A stretch of 64,000 bases of DNA. Source: a beta proteobacterium AAP65. GTDB taxonomy: Bacteria > Pseudomonadota > Gammaproteobacteria > Burkholderiales > Burkholderiaceae_C. The DNA lies in assembly GCA_001295865.1 (NCBI GenBank), contig LJHW01000015.1:1-64000 (forward strand), written 5' to 3'. Under the pieces are notes generated by a model that worked only from the letters and a program-made list of their open reading frames with translations, did no database searches and was not told the DNA's origin. The stretch's first letter is position 1, and each line of letters begins with the position of its first letter. A program made the translations under genes and the position numbers. Shown here in pieces: positions 39,048-47,885 of the stretch.

Positions 39048-39689
39048 ATGATCACCGTCAACAAGCTCATCCCCCAGGGCCGCGGCCTGGCCCCCGTGCT
39101 CGTGAAACGCGCCGCCATGCTGGCACTGGACTGGGACACGCGGCAGAAAAGCCGCTTCGACGCCGAAGACAGCCAGGGCCGCACGCTGGCCGTCTTTCTG
39201 CCGCGCGGCAGCGTGGTGCGCGGCGGCGACGTGCTGGTGGCCGAAGACGGCTCGCTGGTGGCGGTGCAGGCCGCGCCGCAGGCGGTGATGGTGGTGCGGC
39301 CCTGCGCCGAACATGGCCAGCCTTTCGACCTGCTGCGCGCCGCCTACCACCTGGGCAACCGCCACGTGCCGGTGGACCTGCGCGCCGACCGCCTGCAGTT
39401 CGAGCCCGACCCCGTGCTGGCCGAGATGCTGCGCCGCATGCACCTGACGGTGACGGAAGAGCAGGCTGGCTTCGAGCCAGAAGGGGGGGCTTACCAGGCG
39501 GGCGGGCACGGCCACGCTCACGACCATGGGCACGACCACGGCCATGCACATGATCACGGCCACGCCCCCGCCCCGGCCCGCGGCAAGCCCATCGCCATCG
39601 CCGTCAGCGCCGCCCCGGCACCGCACGTGCACGGCCCGGGCTGCGGCCACGACCATGGTCACGGCCATGACCACGACCACAAGCACTGA
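39048..39689 (+). CDS. ureE: Urease accessory protein UreE with His-rich tail
   Basis: Nickel metallochaperone that supplies Ni(II) to the UreG/UreF complex. The N-terminal and metal-binding domains (about 1-145) match the family ([37 protein letters not shown]). The C-terminal 60 residues hold two His/Asp/Gly tracts with about 19 His, probably a nickel store. Length 213 is long because of the tail. The toxin-antitoxin promoter lies just upstream, so ureE may need its own promoter. The coding end overlaps the ureF start. Confidence 0.95.
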   Translation: MITVNKLIPQGRGLAPVLVKRAAMLALDWDTRQKSRFDAEDSQGRTLAVFLPRGSVVRGGDVLVAEDGSLVAVQAAPQAVMVVRPCAEHGQPFDLLRAAYHLGNRHVPVDLRADRLQFEPDPVLAEMLRRMHLTVTEEQAGFEPEGGAYQAGGHGHAHDHGHDHGHAHDHGHAPAPARGKPIAIAVSAAPAPHVHGPGCGHDHGHGHDHDHKH

Positions 39690-40389
39690 CACGCCACCCG
39701 TGGCTGCCCCCGCCGCCACACTGCTGCAGCTGATGTGGCTGGCGTCGCCGGCCCTGCCGGTGGGCGGTTTCAGCTATTCCGAGGGCCTGGAAGCCGCCGT
39801 CGAAGCCGGCCGTGTCACCAACGAGCCGCAGGCCGCCGATTGGCTCTCGGCCCAGTTGCAGCTGACGCTCGCGCGCAGCGACCTGCCCGCGCTGGCACAA
39901 GCCCACGCCGCGTGGGCCGCGCACGACGGCGCGCAGGCGCAGGCCGTCAACGACTGGCTGCGCTGCACGCGTGAAAGCGCCGAGTTCCGCGCCCAGGCCG
40001 AACAGATGGGCCGCAGCCTGCTCGACTGGCTGAAAAACAGCCCCCACACCGCCGACCCGCGCCTGGCGCAGCTGGCCGCGCTGCCGCCCGCACCGCTGTG
40101 GCCCACGGCCTTTGCGCTGGCCGCCGTGCTGGCGCAGGCGCCGGTGCGCGACAGCCTGCTGGCCTTCGGCTGGGGCTGGGCCGAGAACATGGCGCAGGCA
40201 GCGATGAAAGCCGTGCCGCTGGGCCAGGCCGCTGCGCAGCGCCTGCTGCAGCGGCTGGCCGCCGAACTGCCCGCCGCGGTGGACCAGGCGCTGGCTTTGC
40301 CACCTGCCGAGCGCCAGGCCTACAGCCCGATGCTGGCCATCCTGAGCGCACAGCACGAAGCGCAGTACTCGCGGCTGTTCCGCAGCTGA
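39667..40389 (+). CDS. ureF: Urease accessory protein UreF
   Basis: Maturation factor that controls UreG GTPase activity while the active-site Lys is carbamylated and nickel is inserted. The family core [20 protein letters not shown] (near residue 20) is diagnostic, and it ends as expected with AQYSRLFRS. Length 240 or less, depending on start: the ATG at 39667 overlaps ureE by 23 bases; a GTG at 39700 would give a more standard N-terminus. UreF normally needs UreD, which is not found nearby. Confidence 0.93.
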   Translation: MTTTTSTDTPPVAAPAATLLQLMWLASPALPVGGFSYSEGLEAAVEAGRVTNEPQAADWLSAQLQLTLARSDLPALAQAHAAWAAHDGAQAQAVNDWLRCTRESAEFRAQAEQMGRSLLDWLKNSPHTADPRLAQLAALPPAPLWPTAFALAAVLAQAPVRDSLLAFGWGWAENMAQAAMKAVPLGQAAAQRLLQRLAAELPAAVDQALALPPAERQAYSPMLAILSAQHEAQYSRLFRS

Positions 40390-40519
40390 TCGGGGGCGCA
40401 CCGGCTGCGGCGAGCGCGCCACGCGTTCACAGATCTTTGCCGGTGCAGGCCCCCGCGGCCCCGCCCGCCGTTGCATGATCAGCCCCCTGCCCTGCCTCGC
40501 ACACCGCAAGGACACGACC

Positions 40520-41062
40520 ATGGCCACGAGCTTCACTCTTTCCTCCGCCGCACTGGCGCTCGGCGCACTGCTGGCCCTTGGTCCGGCACCCTCACACGCC
40601 GGCGTCGATGTTTCCATCGGCCTGAACATTCCCCTCATCGGCCATGGCCACGGCCACCGCGGCTGGGGGCCGGGTCACGGCCGTGTCTACGGCCACCTGC
40701 CGCGTGGCGCGGTGAGTGTCGTGATCGGCGGCGGGCGCTACTGGCACCATGGTGGCCGCTACTACCAGCCCTGGGGCAGCCGCTGGATGCTGGTGGCCCC
40801 GCCCGTGGTGCTGGCCGCGCCGCTGGTGGTGGAGGCCGCGCGCCCGGCACCCGTGCCCGCGGCCGAGACGCTGCCCGTGCCCGCCAGCAAACCCGACCCG
40901 GTGATCTACCCGCGCAACGGCCAAAGCGCCGAGCAGACCGAAGCCGACCGCCAAGCGTGCAACCGCTGGGCCACCACACAGCCTGCCGCGATGGCCGATG
41001 CCAGCGTCTTCCACCGCGCGGTAGAAGCCTGCATGGACGGCCGCGGGTACACGATGAAGTGA
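40520..41062 (+). CDS. Secreted DUF6515-like protein inserted between ureF and ureG
   Basis: An exported 180-residue protein: signal peptide (1-27), a Gly/His segment (GHGHGHRGWGPGHG), a central beta-like stretch HLPRGAVSVVIGGGRYWHHGGRYYQPWG resembling DUF6515 proteins (key residues about 56-85), and a C-terminal region with two Cys about 30 apart (QACNRWA ... EACMDGRGY). AAGGA precedes the ATG. The His-rich part could bind metal. Function unknown; its position in the urease cluster is the only hint. Confidence 0.7.
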   Translation: MATSFTLSSAALALGALLALGPAPSHAGVDVSIGLNIPLIGHGHGHRGWGPGHGRVYGHLPRGAVSVVIGGGRYWHHGGRYYQPWGSRWMLVAPPVVLAAPLVVEAARPAPVPAAETLPVPASKPDPVIYPRNGQSAEQTEADRQACNRWATTQPAAMADASVFHRAVEACMDGRGYTMK

Positions 41063-41134
41063 GCAAGCGGGCGTTCACGCGCTGATGTGAACGCCGCAGC
41101 GGGGCCCTTGCACGCTTCGTGCATCATGCCCCGC

Positions 41135-41797
41135 ATGAATCACACCAAGCTGCACCACATCCCCGGCCGCACCAAGAAACTGCCCCCGCTGCGCGTGGGC
41201 GTGGGTGGGCCGGTGGGCTCGGGCAAGACCACACTGGTCGAGATGCTCTGCAAGACCATGCGCGAGCGCTGGGACCTGGTCGTCGTCACCAACGACATCT
41301 ACACCAAGGAAGACCAGCGCCTGCTCACCGTGGCCGGCGCGCTCGCGCCCGAGCGCATCGTCGGCGTGGAAACGGGCGGCTGCCCGCACACCGCCATCCG
41401 CGAAGACGCGTCCATCAACCTGGAAGCGGTGGACCGGCTGCTGGAGCAATTTCCCGAAGCCGACATCGTCTTCATCGAAAGCGGCGGCGACAACCTCGCA
41501 GCCACCTTCAGCCCCGAGCTGAGCGACCTGACGATCTACGTCATCGACGTGGCCGCCGGCGAGAAGATCCCGCGCAAGGGCGGCCCCGGCATCACCAAGA
41601 GCGACCTCTTCGTCATCAACAAGACCGACCTCGCGCCCTATGTCGGCGCCGACCTCGGCGTGATGGAAGCCGACACGCAGCGCATGCGGCCCGACCACGC
41701 CGGCCGCCGGCCTTACGTGATGAGCAACCTGCGCACCCAGCAAGGCCTGGCCGAGGTGGTGGCCTTCATCGAGAAACGCGGCCTGCTGGTGGCGTGA
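41135..41797 (+). CDS. ureG: Urease accessory GTPase UreG
   Basis: SIMIBI-class GTPase that drives nickel insertion. It shows the P-loop GGPVGSGKT, the metal-binding CPH motif in [13 protein letters not shown] (the Ni/Zn dimer site), IESGGDNL and the NKTDL specificity motif. Length 220. The start at 41135 gives the typical N-terminus ([21 protein letters not shown]); an ATG nine bases earlier is in frame. It is the last urease gene here; tdk begins 31 bases downstream. Confidence 0.96.
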   Translation: MNHTKLHHIPGRTKKLPPLRVGVGGPVGSGKTTLVEMLCKTMRERWDLVVVTNDIYTKEDQRLLTVAGALAPERIVGVETGGCPHTAIREDASINLEAVDRLLEQFPEADIVFIESGGDNLAATFSPELSDLTIYVIDVAAGEKIPRKGGPGITKSDLFVINKTDLAPYVGADLGVMEADTQRMRPDHAGRRPYVMSNLRTQQGLAEVVAFIEKRGLLVA

Positions 41798-41828
41798 GGC
41801 GCGCCGGCAGGCGGGTAGAGTGCCGGCC

Positions 41829-42422
41829 GTGAGCAAACTGTATTTCCGCTACGCGGCCATGAACGCCGGCAAGAGCACCAACCTGCTGCAGGCCGCCTAC
41901 AACTACGAAGAGCGCGGCATGCGCGTGCGCCTGTTCACCGCGGCGCTGGACAACCGCACCGGCGTGGGCGTGATCGGTTCGCGCCTGGGCCTGCAGCGCC
42001 AGGTGGAGACCTTCGGGCCCGAGACCGAGTTCAGCCTCGAAGGCCTGGGCGCCGGCATCGCCTGCGTGCTGATCGACGAGGCGCAGTTCCTCACGCACGA
42101 GCAGGTGCAGCAGCTGCACCGCCTGGCCCACCGCGGCGGGCCGCCCATCCTCTGCTACGGGCTGCGCAGCGATTTCCGCGGCGTTGCCTTCCCCGGCTCG
42201 GCCGCGCTGCTGACGCTGGCCGACGACCTGGAAGAGATGAAGACCATCTGCGCCTGCGCGCGCAAGGCCAGCATGAACCTGCGTGTGGACGGCGAGGGCC
42301 GGCGCGTGAAGGAGGGCGAGCAGGTCGTCATTGGCGGCAACGAGCGCTACCGCGCCGTGTGTCCCAGCTGCTTCTACGCCGAAGACGACGACGAGGTGGC
42401 CGCGCCCGGCCTTTTCGGCTGA
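41829..42422 (+). CDS. tdk: Thymidine kinase (type II)
   Basis: Phosphorylates thymidine for salvage. The P-loop AMNAGKST, catalytic DEAQFL, the lasso/TMP-binding region and four zinc-site Cys (CAC ... CPSC) are all visible. The GTG at 41829 gives the expected start SKLYFRYAAMNAGKST; another GTG lies nine bases upstream. Length 197. It follows ureG closely on the same strand. Confidence 0.93.
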   Translation: MSKLYFRYAAMNAGKSTNLLQAAYNYEERGMRVRLFTAALDNRTGVGVIGSRLGLQRQVETFGPETEFSLEGLGAGIACVLIDEAQFLTHEQVQQLHRLAHRGGPPILCYGLRSDFRGVAFPGSAALLTLADDLEEMKTICACARKASMNLRVDGEGRRVKEGEQVVIGGNERYRAVCPSCFYAEDDDEVAAPGLFG

Positions 42423-42431
42423 GGCTGGGCG

Positions 42432-43178
42432 TCAGCGCAACGGGCGCCTGCGACGCACCAGCCCCAAGGCTGCCGCACCTGCGAGCATCAGTGCCCAGCT
42501 GCCCGGCTCGGGCACGGCAGGCGCCGTGCCCGTCACATAGACAGGCAGGATGTCGATGAAGCGCTGCCCGTTGGTATCGGTCTGCAGCAGCGGACTGCGC
42601 AGCACGATTTGGATCTGCGCTGCCGTCAGCGCAGCAGGGTTGTCGGGGATATCGAGGTAGGTGGGATTCATCAGGTTGCCCGTCGACCCCGACACGGTGC
42701 TCAGTCCCAGGTTGTAGCCCAGGCTCTGGGCGCTCAGGTGTACGGCAAACAAGCGCGCCATGGCGGCGGCCTCGATGGCGGTCACACCCTGGCTGACACC
42801 CGCCACGGCGTCCTGGTTGGCGCTGAAGTCGTTGGTGTTGAGCGTGTCCACGAAGACCAGCGCCACGGTGGGGTCGGCAGCAGCCAAGCCCAGGGTCGGG
42901 CGCAGCGCAAAGAACTCGGCACGGTTCAGGTCCAGCAGGCTGGCATCGGCCAAGTTGCGACCCGGCGCAACGCGCAGGTCGATGGCCACACCCGCGTCCG
43001 AGAAGAGGCGTTCGATGGCGGCTTCGGGCACGGCGATCGTGTCCACGGCCTGTGCCGGCGACAAGGCGAGGCACAAAGCCGACGCCACGAGACACTGCCG
43101 CGGCAACTGCAGGGCCCGCAAACGCAGGCCTTGCCAGCCGGGGAGGCGGAAACGGAAATGGGACGACAGGGTTTCCAT
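42432..43178 (-). CDS. PEP-CTERM protein resembling an inactivated metalloprotease
   Basis: A 248-residue exported protein with a signal peptide (to about 44), and a PEP-CTERM tag at the end (VPEPGSW, hydrophobic helix, RRRR). The middle keeps the frame of a zinc metalloprotease active site, but the key residues are changed: residues 150-159 read AQSLGYNLGL where active relatives have AHELGHNLGL, and NLMNP (168-172) looks like the Met-turn. The changes replace the His, Glu and second His, so catalysis is not expected. It may be a binding protein derived from a protease. The ATG at 43178 has GAGAG upstream. It converges on tdk with a 9-base gap. Confidence 0.8.
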   Translation of the reverse strand: METLSSHFRFRLPGWQGLRLRALQLPRQCLVASALCLALSPAQAVDTIAVPEAAIERLFSDAGVAIDLRVAPGRNLADASLLDLNRAEFFALRPTLGLAAADPTVALVFVDTLNTNDFSANQDAVAGVSQGVTAIEAAAMARLFAVHLSAQSLGYNLGLSTVSGSTGNLMNPTYLDIPDNPAALTAAQIQIVLRSPLLQTDTNGQRFIDILPVYVTGTAPAVPEPGSWALMLAGAAALGLVRRRRPLR

Positions 43179-43273
43179 GACGCGGACTCTCGGGTGATGC
43201 ACAAAAACGCCATCCTGCCCGAGCAGCGTCTCAGCCGCGTCTCAGCACCGGGCCCTTGCAGGCACGCGGCGCC

Positions 43274-44185
43274 TCAAGCGGCCGGACGCTGCGCCATGGC
43301 CTCACCCAGGCGCGTCGGCCGGCCCGGAGCCCAATCGGGGTTGAAGCGCAACGGGCCCTGAGGGAAGAGCAGGACGACCGTGCTGCCCAGCAGAAAGCGG
43401 CCCATCTCGGCGCCTTGCGCGAGCTCGATGCTCTGGTCGGCATAACGCCAGTCGCGCACGGTGCCGGGGCGCGGCGGGTTCACCACGCCGTGCCACACGG
43501 TGGCCATGCTGCCGACGATGGTGGCGCCCACCAGCACGTTGACCCACAGGCCCTGCGGGCCGTCGAACACACACACCACACGCTCGTTGCGCGCGAACAG
43601 GCCGTGCACACCGCGCGCAGTGGCCGGGTTCACGCTGAACAGCTCGCCCGGCACGTGGATCATGCGAAGCAGCCGCCCGGCGCAGGGCATGTGGATGCGG
43701 TGGTAGTCCTTGGGGCTGAGGTAGATGGTGGCGAAGTGGCCGCCGTGGAAATGCGCAGCCAGCGCGCTGTCGCCGCCCAGCAGCGCGGTGGCGCTGTAGC
43801 GGTGGCCCTTGGCCTGGAAGATCTGCTCGCCGTCGATGGCGCCGAACTGGCTGATCGCACCGTCCACCGGGCACACCAGGTCGGCCGTCGCCAGCGGGCG
43901 TGCGCCGGGCTTCAGCGGGCGCGTGAAGAACTCGTTGAAGCTGGCGTAGCTGGCCGGGTCAGGGTTGGCCGCCTCGGCCATGTTCACGCCGTAGCGCTGG
44001 ATGAAGCGGCGGATGATGGCCGTGGTGAGCGCGCCGTCTTCGCGCCGCGCCACGGCGCCGGCGAACTGCGTGAGCAGTTGCTTGGGCAGCAGGTGCTGCG
44101 CAGCGACGGACAAACGCTCGCCCAGCGGGCGAGCGGCCTCGGCCTCGGCCTTGGCCGAGCCTGGGGTGGGGACGAGCGCGCTCAC
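43274..44185 (-). CDS. psd: Phosphatidylserine decarboxylase proenzyme
   Basis: Membrane enzyme making phosphatidylethanolamine. The self-cleavage and pyruvoyl site LGST (in GRFLLGSTVVLLFP, near residue 264) and HIHMPCAG-like region (YHRIHMPCAG) are present. Length 303 matches the short proteobacterial form. It overlaps sppA by four bases and is transcribed after it. Confidence 0.95.
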   Translation of the reverse strand: MSALVPTPGSAKAEAEAARPLGERLSVAAQHLLPKQLLTQFAGAVARREDGALTTAIIRRFIQRYGVNMAEAANPDPASYASFNEFFTRPLKPGARPLATADLVCPVDGAISQFGAIDGEQIFQAKGHRYSATALLGGDSALAAHFHGGHFATIYLSPKDYHRIHMPCAGRLLRMIHVPGELFSVNPATARGVHGLFARNERVVCVFDGPQGLWVNVLVGATIVGSMATVWHGVVNPPRPGTVRDWRYADQSIELAQGAEMGRFLLGSTVVLLFPQGPLRFNPDWAPGRPTRLGEAMAQRPAA

Positions 44186-45186
44186 TTCAGCACCGGCAGT
44201 TCACGCAGCGCCTTCACGGCACCGGCGCCGATGCTGGCGCCGAAACGTTTGGCCAGACGTTCGGCCACGTTGTCCTGCGGGGTGTAGTCGATCACCTCTT
44301 CGGCCTTGACGATTTCACGCGCCACGAAGTCGAGGTTGCCCAGGCCGTCGGCCAGGCCCAGCTTCACCGCTTCTTCGCCGTTCCAGAACAGGCCCGAGAA
44401 GGTGTCGGGCGCTTCTTTCAGGCGCTCACCACGGCCTTGTTTGACCACGGTGATGAACTGCTGGTGGATCTGGTCGAGCATGGCCTGTGCCATCGCTGTC
44501 TGCTGCGGGTTGGCGGGGCTGAAGGGGTCGAGCATGGCCTTGTTGCTGCCGGCGGTGAGCAGCCGGCGCTCCACGCCCAGCTTCTCCATCGTGCCCGTGA
44601 AGCCGAAGCCGTCCATCAGCACGCCGATGCTGCCCACGATGCTGGCCTTGTCGACATAGATCTCGTCGGCCGCCGCGGCGATGTAGTAAGCGCCGGAAGC
44701 GCAGACCTCTTCCACCACCGCGTAGACCTTCTTGCCGTGCAGGGCCTTCAAGCGGCGGATCTCGTCGTTGACGATGCCGCTCTGCACCGGGCTGCCGCCC
44801 GGCGAGTTGATGCGCAGCACGATGGCCTGCGAGCCCGGGTCCTCGAAGGCGCTCTTCAGCGCACCCACCAGCAACTCGGCACTGGCTTCGGTGTCCACCG
44901 CGATCTCGCCGCGCACCTCCACCAGCGCCGTGTGCGGCGTGCTGTGCGTCGGCGCGCTGCCTTGCTGGAAGAAGCTGAGCCACAGCACCGCCGCCACCAG
45001 CCCCAACCACGCAAGACGGAAGAAGACGCGCCAGCGGCGCTCGTTGCGCTGCTGGCGCAGCATTTCCATCGCCACGCGCTCCAGGCTGCTTTCCAGCGCG
45101 GGCTTGGCGCTGGCAGCGGGGGTCGGCCTGGGTTCGAAGGGGGGCTCCACCGGTCCGCCAGGCGGGGTGGTGTCAGGGCTGCTCAT
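44182..45186 (-). CDS. sppA: Signal peptide peptidase, S49 family (SppA-type)
   Basis: Membrane serine protease that degrades cleaved signal peptides and other membrane peptides. A Pro-rich N-terminus, one membrane helix (about 52-70) and the S49 domain are visible, with the nucleophile in EVCASGAYYIAAAADEIY and the downstream region around VGSIGVLMD. The 334-residue form is the short, single-domain type. The ATG overlaps the Rieske gene stop by four bases. Confidence 0.9.
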   Translation of the reverse strand: MSSPDTTPPGGPVEPPFEPRPTPAASAKPALESSLERVAMEMLRQQRNERRWRVFFRLAWLGLVAAVLWLSFFQQGSAPTHSTPHTALVEVRGEIAVDTEASAELLVGALKSAFEDPGSQAIVLRINSPGGSPVQSGIVNDEIRRLKALHGKKVYAVVEEVCASGAYYIAAAADEIYVDKASIVGSIGVLMDGFGFTGTMEKLGVERRLLTAGSNKAMLDPFSPANPQQTAMAQAMLDQIHQQFITVVKQGRGERLKEAPDTFSGLFWNGEEAVKLGLADGLGNLDFVAREIVKAEEVIDYTPQDNVAERLAKRFGASIGAGAVKALRELPVLK

Positions 45187-45632
45187 GGGGGGCTTTCTGG
45201 TGCCGCGGGTGCTGCTGAACCGCCGGGGGCGGGCGGCTCGGGGACGGGCAATGGGGGCACGGGCACGATGTCGCGGGAAGGATACCAATACACCTGCCCG
45301 TCGCGCTCGGCCACGGCCACGGGCGTGAGGCGGCCGCGACCGCAGGGCCCGCCGATGCAGCGGCCGCTGTGCGGCTCGTAGGCGGCACCGTGCAGGGTGC
45401 ACAGGATGTAGCGCTTCTCGATGTCGAGAAACTCGCCTGGCTGCCAGTCCATCTGCGTGGGCACGTGCACGCAGCGGTTGAGGTAGGCGCGCAGCTGGCC
45501 CTCGAAACGCATCACGAAGGCCACCTCGTTGCGACCGTACTGCCGCACGTCCCAGAGGAAGGCGCGGCCCTTTTCTTCCAGCGTGTGCGAGGCGCACAGC
45601 GGCAGGCCGGCCTCAGGCGTGGCGGCGTCCAT
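45183..45632 (-). CDS. Rieske (2Fe-2S) domain protein
   Basis: A 149-residue protein with one Rieske motif: CVH in NRCVHVPTQMD and CTLH in YILCTLHGAAYEP, giving the two Cys and two His ligands of a Rieske cluster. The C-terminus is Pro-rich. It has no signal peptide and no transmembrane helix, so it is a soluble electron carrier of unknown partner. It is part of the run hadphosphatase-Rieske-sppA-psd. Confidence 0.88.
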   Translation of the reverse strand: MDAATPEAGLPLCASHTLEEKGRAFLWDVRQYGRNEVAFVMRFEGQLRAYLNRCVHVPTQMDWQPGEFLDIEKRYILCTLHGAAYEPHSGRCIGGPCGRGRLTPVAVAERDGQVYWYPSRDIVPVPPLPVPEPPAPGGSAAPAAPESPP

Positions 45633-45641
45633 GTGCAGGTG

Positions 45642-46313
45642 TCAGGCGTTGTCGGCCAACCACGCGTGCAGCTCCTGCGTGCTGTGCGCGATGAAGAGCG
45701 GGCCGTGCCCTTCGAAGGCCTCGGGCTCGTGCGCGCCGAAGCTCACCGCCACACGCGCCGTGCCGGCGTTGGCGGCCAGCTGCAGGTCGTGCGTGGTGTC
45801 GCCGATCATCAGCGTGCGCTCGGGCGGCACGCCCAGCTCGGCCATCAACTCCTGCAGCATCAGCGGGTGCGGCTTGCTGGCGGTCTCATCGGCCGTTCGC
45901 GTGGCATCGAACAGGCCCTGCAGCTGCGCGAATTGCAGCGCATCGTCCAGCCCGCGGCGGTTCTTGCCGGTGGCCACGGCCAGGAAGTGCTGGCGCGCCT
46001 TCAGCGCGTGCAGCATCTCCAGCGTGCCCGGGAAGAGCACCAGGCTGTCCTTCTCGGCCCAGTAATGGTGGCGGTAGCGCAGGCCCAGCTCGGGGTAGCG
46101 CTCGGCCGGCAGGCCGGGCACGGCGTGCTGCAGCGCGTCTTGCAGGCCCAGGCCGATGACGTAGGCCGCGGCCTCGTCGGTGGGCACCGCCACGCCCAGG
46201 TCGCGGCAGGCGTTCTGGATGCAGCGCACGATGAGCATGGTGCTGTCGTAGAGCGTGCCGTCCCAGTCGAAGGCAATCAGGTCGAAACGGCGACGGCGGG
46301 CGGGTGTGTTCAT
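45642..46313 (-). CDS. HAD-superfamily phosphatase (phosphoglycolate phosphatase-like)
   Basis: A 223-residue haloacid-dehalogenase hydrolase with the nucleophile motif FDWDGTLYDS (near residue 14) and the acidic C-terminal motif MIGDTTHDLQLA. It resembles phosphoglycolate phosphatase (Gph) and related HAD-IA enzymes; the specific substrate is undetermined. It overlaps rluC by four bases and the Rieske gene follows after 9 bases. Confidence 0.87.
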   Translation of the reverse strand: MNTPARRRRFDLIAFDWDGTLYDSTMLIVRCIQNACRDLGVAVPTDEAAAYVIGLGLQDALQHAVPGLPAERYPELGLRYRHHYWAEKDSLVLFPGTLEMLHALKARQHFLAVATGKNRRGLDDALQFAQLQGLFDATRTADETASKPHPLMLQELMAELGVPPERTLMIGDTTHDLQLAANAGTARVAVSFGAHEPEAFEGHGPLFIAHSTQELHAWLADNA

Positions 46314-47296
46314 GGGTGCAAAAGTGTCTCGCAGTCGGCAGGCAGCGGCGCCACCAAGGTGATGCGCTCTGCCGTGGCAGGGTGGTCGAAGGCCAGCTGG
46401 CGCGCGTGCAGGAACATGCGCTCGAAGCGCGTGGCGCGCGCAAAAGCCTTGTTGCGGGCGAAATCGCCGTACTTGGGGTCGCCGACGATGGCGCAGCCAT
46501 TGCTGGCCAGGTGCACGCGGATCTGGTGCGTGCGGCCGGTCTTGAGCGTGACGTCCAGCAGGCTCAGCGCCTCGCCGCCGGCCTGCAAGCGCTGCGCCAC
46601 CTTCACCAGCGTGATGCTGCGGCGGCCGTCGGCGTGGTCGGCGGCCACCACGCGCACGTGGCGCTCGCCCTGGGCGTCCAGGCCCTTGTGCAGCGCCTGA
46701 TCGATGACTTTCAGCTTGTCGGGCCAGGCGCCGAAGACCAGCGCGGCGTAGGTCTTGCCCGTGTCGCGGTTGCGGAACTGGTCTTGCAGCGCGGTGAGCG
46801 CACTGCGCTTCTTGGCCAGCAGCAGCACGCCCGAGGTTTCTTTGTCGAGCCGGTGCACCAGCTCCAGGAAGCGGGCGGTCGGCCGCGAAGACCGCAGCTG
46901 CTCGATCACGCCCGAGCTCACGCCGCTGCCGCCGTGCACCGCCACGCCGGCCGGTTTGGCGATGGCCAGCAGGTGTTCGTCTTCCAGCAGCACCGGGAAC
47001 TCACGCGCGGGGGCTGGCGGGGCGGTGCTGGGCTCGGGCAGGCGCACTGGGGGCACCCGCACCTCGTCGCCTTCGGCCACGCGGGTGTCGGCGCTGGCGC
47101 GGCCCTTGTTGACGCGCACCTCGCCCGAGCGGATGACGCGGTAGACGTGCGTCTTGGGCACGCCCTTGAGCACGCGCATCAGGAAGTTGTCCAGGCGCTG
47201 TCCGGCCGACTCGGCGTCCACGGTGAGGCGGCGCACGGCGGGTGCTTCATGGTCGGCCGAGGCCCGGGCTTTGGCCCCTATAATCCGCGGCTCCAC
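46310..47296 (-). CDS. rluC: Ribosomal large subunit pseudouridine synthase (RluC type)
   Basis: Modifies uridines of 23S rRNA. An S4 RNA-binding domain (about 25-90) precedes the catalytic domain with HRLDKETSG, whose Asp is the nucleophile, and GRTHQIRVHLA. Length 328 as read from the ATG at 47296; this start lies inside the presumed rne promoter, so a GTG at 47236 may be the real one. It is divergent from rne, the usual arrangement in this group. Confidence 0.93.
   Translation of the reverse strand: MEPRIIGAKARASADHEAPAVRRLTVDAESAGQRLDNFLMRVLKGVPKTHVYRVIRSGEVRVNKGRASADTRVAEGDEVRVPPVRLPEPSTAPPAPAREFPVLLEDEHLLAIAKPAGVAVHGGSGVSSGVIEQLRSSRPTARFLELVHRLDKETSGVLLLAKKRSALTALQDQFRNRDTGKTYAALVFGAWPDKLKVIDQALHKGLDAQGERHVRVVAADHADGRRSITLVKVAQRLQAGGEALSLLDVTLKTGRTHQIRVHLASNGCAIVGDPKYGDFARNKAFARATRFERMFLHARQLAFDHPATAERITLVAPLPADCETLLHP
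47279..47284 (+). promoter_or_regulatory. Probable -10 box of the rne promoter
   Basis: A consensus TATAAT on the plus strand, 602 bases before the rne ATG, is the best promoter-like hexamer upstream. The -35 region is poor. If used, it gives a leader of about 595 bases. Confidence 0.55.
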
Positions 47297-47885
47297 GTTT
47301 GCGCTGTAAGTGCTTGATTTATCGGAGTTTACCCGGGCCTTGCCGGTGTTAACGTGGACAGCGGGGCGGGCCTTGTGTCAGGCCGCCCGCAAAAGTAGGT
47401 GATGCAACGCCAGCAACTGGTGTGCGGGCCGGGGCCCCAGGAGGCGCCCGGCGGTACACGGCAGCCGGCGGCAGAAGAACGAAGAAGAACCCGCTGGGTC
47501 CGACGAGACCCGGCATCCGTGAACAACCCCGGTGGCAGCCGGCCTCGCAAGAGTGGCTGCCACCCGCGCCCGGTGCGCAACGCTGCAGCCCATGCACTCC
47601 CCGTCTCCCGCCAACCCCCACATGCGCCTGACAGCGCCGCGGCCCTTCGCCGCCGGCCTGCGCGCGGGGGCATCGCCGCGCGATCCGCGGCGGTCAGGGC
47701 CGACGCCGCATGCCGCTGCAGCCGCGCCCGAAGCGCACGCGCCAACGCTGCGCTGCTGACCGCCCTCACCCGGCGGCAGCTACGCAGTCCAGGGCATTTC
47801 GCGCCGCCGGTTTTTCCGCGTTTTTCGTGCATCGATGTGAGAACGGGCGCGGCCCCTTGAAGGGCCGTTCCACGCAGGAGTGCAC
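47297..47885 (+). other. Long non-coding leader of rne
   Basis: No supported gene in these 589 bases; small open frames on both strands change with reading frame and lack start signals. A hairpin with a single-base bulge (GCGGGCC at 47366, pairing to GGCCGCCCGC ending 47390) lies near the start. In enterobacteria the rne leader is long and structured and lets RNase E control its own mRNA; a similar role is inferred. Confidence 0.5.
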
